Origin: DASVLX01 sp035552275
Lineage (GTDB): Bacteria > Actinomycetota > Actinomycetes > Mycobacteriales > Pseudonocardiaceae
DNA: 11,902 nt
Assembly (NCBI GenBank): GCA_035552275.1
Contig: DASZLR010000012.1
Coordinates: forward strand, 1 to 11,902
Reading direction: 5' to 3'
This document shows, in pieces, positions 8,294-11,902 of this stretch. The notes under the pieces were generated by a model. The model saw only the letters and a list, made by a program, of their open reading frames with translations. It had not been told where the DNA came from and did not search any database. Position 1 is the first letter of the stretch. Every line of letters begins with the position of its first letter. A program made the translations under genes and the position numbers.

Positions 8294-9262
8294 ATGGAGC
8301 CGTTGATCGAAACGCCGCTTGTGCCGAGCGACCGCGATGCCGTACGCGGATGGCGTTCGCTGGACCGGCAGACGCGTCAGCGGTTGCTGGCCGGCGAACC
8401 CGCCCCCTCGCCGACCGTGGCCGCCCTCGCCGTCGGCTACGCCCGCACATCGCTCAGTCGCAGCAATCGTCACATCAAGATCTCTCTTTTCACCCTGGCA
8501 TTCCCTCTCGGTGCGCTGGCAGTCGGTGTTGGTTCGAGGCCGTTCATCGGCCCGATCGCTTTCACGGTTATGGCGACGTTCGTTGTGCTGGTTTGGGTCG
8601 GGATTCTGCTGTCGCTCAGACGCCGGACCGTGGGGCTGTTGAGAGTGGACAACGTCAACTCCGCCCGGCTGTGGGCTGACGAATCGCCAGCATCGGCACC
8701 AGCGCCGGTTCCGTACCCGTCATCTTCCACGGTTCGCGGGGAAACGTTCGCCGCGTGCTACTCGCGCCGGAAATTAATGGCCCTTTTGGGTCGTCAGCTG
8801 ATCCCGCTCGCCCTGATTCAGGTTGCTTGGTTGATGCCCGAAACACGATCAGGCGCCCTCGTGGTGACCGACGTTTCGGTCGGCTTCCTCGTCATGAACA
8901 TCGTGGTCGGCCTTCGTCGGACCCGTCGGTCACGTCCGGCGCTGGTCATGGACAACGCCGGAGTTTCCCTGCCGAAATACCGCCTCCAGATTCCATGGTC
9001 GACGATCACCGAGATCCGTGTTTCGACAGTCCGCACTGGCCAGTCCCGCCGTTCGCAGTTTGATGTGGTGGCCTTCCTGGTCACCGATCCCGAACGGCTC
9101 ATGGCTCAATTCCCGAAATTGGGCCGACGGGCCGCCCGTAGCATCGCCGCGCATGGAACGCCCGCCGTCGTCACCGATAAGGGACTGGACCAGACCGTCG
9201 CCGACATCGTCGCTGCGGCCACGGAGTTGACCTCGACACCAGTCCGCTACGTCCCCGGTTGA
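8294..9262 (+). CDS. Four-helix membrane protein with C-terminal PH-like region, function unknown
   Basis: This 322-residue protein is one I do not recognise by name. A soluble N-terminal part (1-60) holds a charged helix (DRQTRQRLLAGE). Two hydrophobic hairpins follow, with helices at about 62-80 and 88-108, then 164-182 and 188-206. Each hairpin ends in a basic cluster (SLRRRTVG, LRRTRRSR), which predicts both ends on the cytoplasmic side. After the last helix, ALVMDNAGVSLPKYRLQIPWSTITEIRV (216-243) has the strand pattern of bacterial PH-like domains, and an alpha-helical tail closes the protein. ATG at 8294 is chosen over the in-frame GTG at 8240 because GAGAGG (8282-8287) precedes it and 8240 lies upstream of or within the candidate promoter. 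Codons ending in T or A are more common here than in gltA. It converges on a toxin gene with 11 bases between stops. Confidence 0.75.
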   Translation: MEPLIETPLVPSDRDAVRGWRSLDRQTRQRLLAGEPAPSPTVAALAVGYARTSLSRSNRHIKISLFTLAFPLGALAVGVGSRPFIGPIAFTVMATFVVLVWVGILLSLRRRTVGLLRVDNVNSARLWADESPASAPAPVPYPSSSTVRGETFAACYSRRKLMALLGRQLIPLALIQVAWLMPETRSGALVVTDVSVGFLVMNIVVGLRRTRRSRPALVMDNAGVSLPKYRLQIPWSTITEIRVSTVRTGQSRRSQFDVVAFLVTDPERLMAQFPKLGRRAARSIAAHGTPAVVTDKGLDQTVADIVAAATELTSTPVRYVPG

Positions 9263-9273
9263 ACCCGGCCCAG

Positions 9274-9753
9274 TCATTCGGATGTCAGCGGTCGGCTATC
9301 GGTGGTGTCGACCGGTCGGTTGACTGGCACGATCGTCAGCAGGCGGTGGAGACCGACGAAATCCTTCGGGTTCGTGGTGAACAGCGGCAGCCCTTCGGCG
9401 ATGGCGATCGACGCGATCATCAGGTCGGCGGTGCGACGGTGGGCCTTACGTCCAGGGCCGATGACCGCAGCCGTCACGCGACCATAAATACGTGCCGCCT
9501 CGGCATCGAAGGGAATCGGGTCGAACTCGTTCTCGGCGCGTTGCAGAACTTCAAGTCGCCTGGCTCGTTCGGCGTGCTCATCGTATTCGCGGTGTCCGGG
9601 TTCGCTTCGAACCTCGTGAGGTCCGGCGGACAACTCGGCCAGGGTGATGGCACTGATCGCCATCTCGGCGGGCAACTCGGTCGGGTCTATCCACCTGCGC
9701 AGGATGACAATGTTCGTGTCGAGTAGACCCTGTGAATATTGTTCAGCGGTCAT
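9274..9753 (-). CDS. vapC: PIN-domain toxin ribonuclease (VapC family), second copy
   Basis: This 159-residue PIN toxin is paired with the Phd-type antitoxin upstream. It probably acts as a metal-dependent RNase when the antitoxin is degraded. The acidic active-site residues are present: D12 (LLDTNIVI), E40 (AITLAELSAG), D110 (RTADLMIASIA) and D131 in TTNPKDF, with N128 in the place where some members carry an acid. It differs clearly from the toxin at 251-685: LDTN opening, longer central helix region, TNPKDF ending. It therefore belongs to another PIN subgroup and is not a recent duplicate. ATG at 9753 lies inside the antitoxin gene (11-base overlap) and has no obvious Shine-Dalgarno, which points to coupled translation. 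Overall length is somewhat above the usual 125-145 residues because of a tail after residue 145. Confidence 0.87.
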   Translation of the reverse strand: MTAEQYSQGLLDTNIVILRRWIDPTELPAEMAISAITLAELSAGPHEVRSEPGHREYDEHAERARRLEVLQRAENEFDPIPFDAEAARIYGRVTAAVIGPGRKAHRRTADLMIASIAIAEGLPLFTTNPKDFVGLHRLLTIVPVNRPVDTTDSRPLTSE

Positions 9754-10012
9754 AGGGACTGGTCATATCGTGATCGGCTGTGGCGTCCTGGTCGGCGCGG
9801 AAGGTGTCGATGTCGATCGTGGGAGCGTTGCGGGACATCGCGGCGAACTCTTGCCGTGAAACGAACCGACGTCGCCGACGCAGCGGGATCAGTTCACCGA
9901 TCTGGTGACCGTCGCGCGTGACGGTGAATGACTGCCCATGCTGAACCGCGTCCATGATTTCCCTGGACCGGTTGCGCAAATCGCGCAAGGTGATCTCAGG
10001 CTGGAAGGCCAT
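9743..10012 (-). CDS. Phd/YefM-family antitoxin
   Basis: This 89-residue antitoxin should neutralise the downstream PIN toxin and repress its own promoter. The N-terminal half is a clear Phd/YefM fold: ITLRDLRNRSREIMDAVQHG (7-26) followed by QSFTVTRDGHQIGELIPL (27-44), the helix and strand segments that form the dimeric DNA-binding domain. A basic RRRRR run (45-49) and an acidic, probably unstructured C-terminus (DIDTFRADQDATADHD) follow, the latter for toxin binding. The TRDG and IGELIP elements match the family well. ATG at 10012 lies only six bases downstream of a TAAAAT -10 box, so the message may be leaderless. The closing 11 bases overlap the toxin gene. Confidence 0.88.
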   Translation of the reverse strand: MAFQPEITLRDLRNRSREIMDAVQHGQSFTVTRDGHQIGELIPLRRRRRFVSRQEFAAMSRNAPTIDIDTFRADQDATADHDMTSPYDR

Positions 10013-10018
10013 AGCCTC

Positions 10019-10048
10019 ATTTTACCCGCCGGTGGCACGGTGTGTCAC
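10019..10048 (-). promoter_or_regulatory. Promoter of the Phd-VapC operon, probably leaderless
   Basis: On the minus strand GTGACA (10048-10043, five of six to TTGACA) and TAAAAT (10024-10019, five of six to TATAAT) are separated by 18 bases. The expected start falls at about 10012, the A of the antitoxin ATG, so translation could begin on a leaderless transcript. This is the best promoter match in the window. Confidence 0.6.
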
Positions 10049-10050
10049 CG
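10030..10050. promoter_or_regulatory. Palindrome over the -35 box, candidate antitoxin operator
   Basis: Arms CGGTGGCAC (10030-10038) and GTGTCACCG (10042-10050) pair at eight of nine positions around a three-base centre. The palindrome overlaps the -35 element of the antitoxin promoter, where autoregulating Phd-type proteins bind. It could also form a hairpin at the end of the upstream permease transcript, but no T-run follows in that direction, so an operator is the better reading. Confidence 0.45.
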
Positions 10051-10072
10051 CGTGGCCCATAGTCGCGCCCGG

Positions 10073-11245
10073 TCAGCGGAAGGCGTCGCGGAGCCGGATC
10101 CGGCCGCCGGTGTGCAGGATCGAGTTGCGGTAGATCCGGCCGGCCAGCCAGGTGACGGCGGCGATGGCGGCCGCGGCGAGCAGCACGGCCAGCAGCACCT
10201 GCCAGCCCGGTGCGGCGCCGGCGGCCATCCGGCCGGGCATCACCACCGGCGAGAACGGCGGCAGCACGGACAGCACGGTTGCCGCGATTCCGGTCGGGTC
10301 CTGCCCGATCAGGTCGATCTCCGCCACCAAGGCGATCACGGTCACCAGCATCAGCGGGGTGGTGACCACCGGCAGGTCCTCCTGTCGGGACACCAGTGAT
10401 CCGGCGGCGGCGAACAGCGTCGCGTAGAGCAGGAAGCCGATCAGGTACCAGAGCACCGCCGCGCCCAGCGCCCCGAACGCCACGCTGGGCACGGTCAGCG
10501 CGCCCGTCGCCAGCGACAGCGGGATGCCGACCGCAGCGATGATGAGCAACTGCGACAGTCCGACCGCGCCCAAGCCGATGATCTTGCCGACTAGCAGCTG
10601 CCATGGCCGGACGGTGGCCAGGAGCATCTCCACCACCCGGCTGGACTTCTCCTCCACCACGCCGGTGGCGACCAGGTTGCCGAAGATCATCAGCGACAGG
10701 TACAGCAGGAACGCCACCACCAGTCCGATCGCCAGCCGCTGGCCGTGGCTGGGATCGGTGGTGGTGAGCTGGGTCACCTGGGCGTGCGCGGCATCGACCT
10801 CGGCCTGCACGTCGGCTGGCCGCAACCCGGCTTCGGCCAGCGCCGCGTACACCACCTGCTGCCGAACGACGCTGTCCAGCGCGGCCCGCAGCCGGTCGTC
10901 CAGACTGCCCCGGGCGATCACCCGCAACGCCGCCGGCGGCCCGGACACCAGCACGTCCAGCGTGCCGGCCTGGACGGCACCGGTGCCGGCGGCCACGCTG
11001 GGCACCGTGCTGGTGTCCAGCGTGATGCCCAGTTGCGCGCCCTCCTGCTGCAACACCTGCTGCACGCCGGTCGCCTGCCCGGTCAGGCCCACCTTGATGT
11101 GCCCGACCCGTTGGCCCACATAGCCCTGCACCAACAGGAACGCCACCAACACCACGATGAGGACGACCGTGCCGACGGCGAACGCGCGGCTGCGCAGCCG
11201 GGTGCGTAGCTCGCGGCGGGTGATCAGCCAGACGGTCCGGGTCAT
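10073..11245 (-). CDS. ABC-2 type transporter permease (NatB-like)
   Basis: This 390-residue integral membrane subunit of an ABC exporter pairs with the ATPase encoded just upstream. The architecture is that of NatB-like/COG1668 permeases: a cytoplasmic amphipathic start (TRRELRTRLRSR), one helix (about 21-43), a large extracytoplasmic domain (about 44-170), then a five-helix C-terminal bundle (about 172-194, 222-245, 256-282, 294-314, 347-369). The hallmark cytoplasmic stretch VVEEKSSRVVEMLLATVRPWQLLVGKI (196-222) follows the second helix and is typical of the family. ATG at 11245 overlaps the ATPase stop as ATGA, so the two are coupled. NatB relatives have been linked to Na+ extrusion and others to peptide or drug export; the substrate here is open. 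It ends 60 bases before the antitoxin start. Confidence 0.9.
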   Translation of the reverse strand: MTRTVWLITRRELRTRLRSRAFAVGTVVLIVVLVAFLLVQGYVGQRVGHIKVGLTGQATGVQQVLQQEGAQLGITLDTSTVPSVAAGTGAVQAGTLDVLVSGPPAALRVIARGSLDDRLRAALDSVVRQQVVYAALAEAGLRPADVQAEVDAAHAQVTQLTTTDPSHGQRLAIGLVVAFLLYLSLMIFGNLVATGVVEEKSSRVVEMLLATVRPWQLLVGKIIGLGAVGLSQLLIIAAVGIPLSLATGALTVPSVAFGALGAAVLWYLIGFLLYATLFAAAGSLVSRQEDLPVVTTPLMLVTVIALVAEIDLIGQDPTGIAATVLSVLPPFSPVVMPGRMAAGAAPGWQVLLAVLLAAAAIAAVTWLAGRIYRNSILHTGGRIRLRDAFR

Positions 11246-11902
11246 CGGCTCCGCCCACGTCGGTCGGATCCGTTGCTGGCCAGCACATCCCGGAACAGCT
11301 CGGTCAGCGAGGCCCGGTGCCGGCTGAACTCGCGCACCGGACCGGTGTCCAGCGCCGCCCGCAGCACCGCCTGGTCGTCAGTGTCGTCGGCGAGTTCCAG
11401 GAACGTCCGAGTGCCGTCCACGGTCCGCACCCGCGCGCCGGGAATCGAGCCCGCCCAGCCCGTTCTGGCTTCGGGCGCGTCGACGACCACGATCACCGGG
11501 CCGCGCTGGCGCAGCTCGGTCACCGATCCGGTGGCCACCATTCGTCCATTCTGGACGATGCCGACCCGGTCGCACAGTCGCTCCACCAGATCGAGCTGAT
11601 GGCTGGAGAAGAGCACTGGCACGCCGGCCGCGGCCCGCTCGCGCAACACCTGGCCGAGCACGTCGATCGCGATCGGGTCGAGCCCGGAGAACGGCTCGTC
11701 CAGCACGAGCGCCTCGGGATCGGCGACCAGCGCGGCGGCCAGTTGGGCGCGCTGCTGGTTGCCCAGGCTGAGTTTCTGCAACTGGTCGGCGCGATGCTGA
11801 CGCAGGTCCAGTCGGTCCATCCAGGACTCGCTGTTGCGCTGGGCCAGCGCGGCCGACAGACCGTGCAGTTCGGCGAAATAGCTCAACTGCTCGGCGACCC
11901 GC
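11242..11902 (-). CDS. ABC transporter ATP-binding protein, partial (5' end outside window)
   Basis: This is the C-terminal 219 residues or so of an ABC ATPase that powers the adjacent permease. The frame stays open to the right edge, with RVAEQLSYFAELHGL preceding the first in-window TTG, so the start and Walker A motif lie beyond 11902. Visible elements in order are the ABC signature (LSLGNQQRAQL), Walker B with its catalytic glutamate (ALVLDEPFSGLDP), and the H-loop (LFSSHQLDLVERL). A C-terminal extension of about 80 residues follows (from GSVTELRQRGPVIVVVDAPEA), as in NatA-like/DUF4162-tailed drug and sodium exporters. The stop overlaps the permease ATG (ATGA), a sign of one operon. All motifs seen are intact. 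Confidence 0.93.
   Translation of the reverse strand, partial: RVAEQLSYFAELHGLSAALAQRNSESWMDRLDLRQHRADQLQKLSLGNQQRAQLAAALVADPEALVLDEPFSGLDPIAIDVLGQVLRERAAAGVPVLFSSHQLDLVERLCDRVGIVQNGRMVATGSVTELRQRGPVIVVVDAPEARTGWAGSIPGARVRTVDGTRTFLELADDTDDQAVLRAALDTGPVREFSRHRASLTELFRDVLASNGSDRRGRSR

Noticed and set aside
10017..11288. 423-residue minus-strand frame overlapping the permease
   Set aside because: It is out of frame with the ABC-2 permease, shows no hydrophobic helices, and is Arg/Gly/Ala-rich, so it is a frame shadow.

Overview
The window is about 12 kb of GC-rich DNA with strong G/C preference at third codon positions, GTG starts, and short or overlapping gene junctions. Together with an Acg-type flavoprotein and GT87 polyprenol-linked sugar transferases, this points to an actinobacterium, most likely Pseudonocardiales/Mycobacteriales. 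That placement is an inference from gene content, not from a search. There are twelve genes, the last cut by the right edge. I see no tRNA, rRNA, CRISPR array, insertion sequence or phage gene.

Layout: (1) 33-685, plus strand: a type II toxin-antitoxin pair, with a ribbon-helix-helix antitoxin overlapping a PIN-domain (VapC) toxin. (2) 709-2870: an acyl-CoA dehydrogenase (minus) and a PfkB-family sugar kinase (plus), transcribed divergently from a short shared control region that holds an imperfect palindrome. (3) 2837-5466, minus: two tandem paralogous GT87 membrane glycosyltransferases, translationally coupled through an ATGA overlap. (4) 5467-5760: a 294-bp divergent spacer, then citrate synthase gltA (5761-7065, plus). 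(5) 7017-8108, minus: an Acg-family nitroreductase-like flavoprotein whose 3' end overlaps that of gltA. (6) 8294-9262, plus: a four-helix membrane protein with a C-terminal PH-like region, function unknown. (7) 9274-10012, minus: a second toxin-antitoxin pair, Phd/YefM-type antitoxin plus VapC toxin. (8) 10073-11902, minus: an ABC exporter, with an ABC-2 permease and the C-terminal part of its ATPase, again joined by an ATGA overlap.

The genes do not form one pathway. gltA feeds the TCA cycle; the acyl-CoA dehydrogenase belongs to fatty-acid or branched-chain acyl-CoA oxidation; the GT87 pair probably works on cell-envelope glycolipids or glycans; the ABC system exports an unknown substrate. 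Two toxin-antitoxin modules with different antitoxin folds sit on either side of the central block.

I do not see a clearly new multi-gene system. The observations most worth following are regulatory: a palindrome shared by the dehydrogenase/kinase promoters, a well-formed promoter predicting leaderless transcription of the Phd-type antitoxin with a palindrome over its -35 box, a DosR-like half-site upstream of the Acg homologue, and two tail-to-tail coding overlaps.
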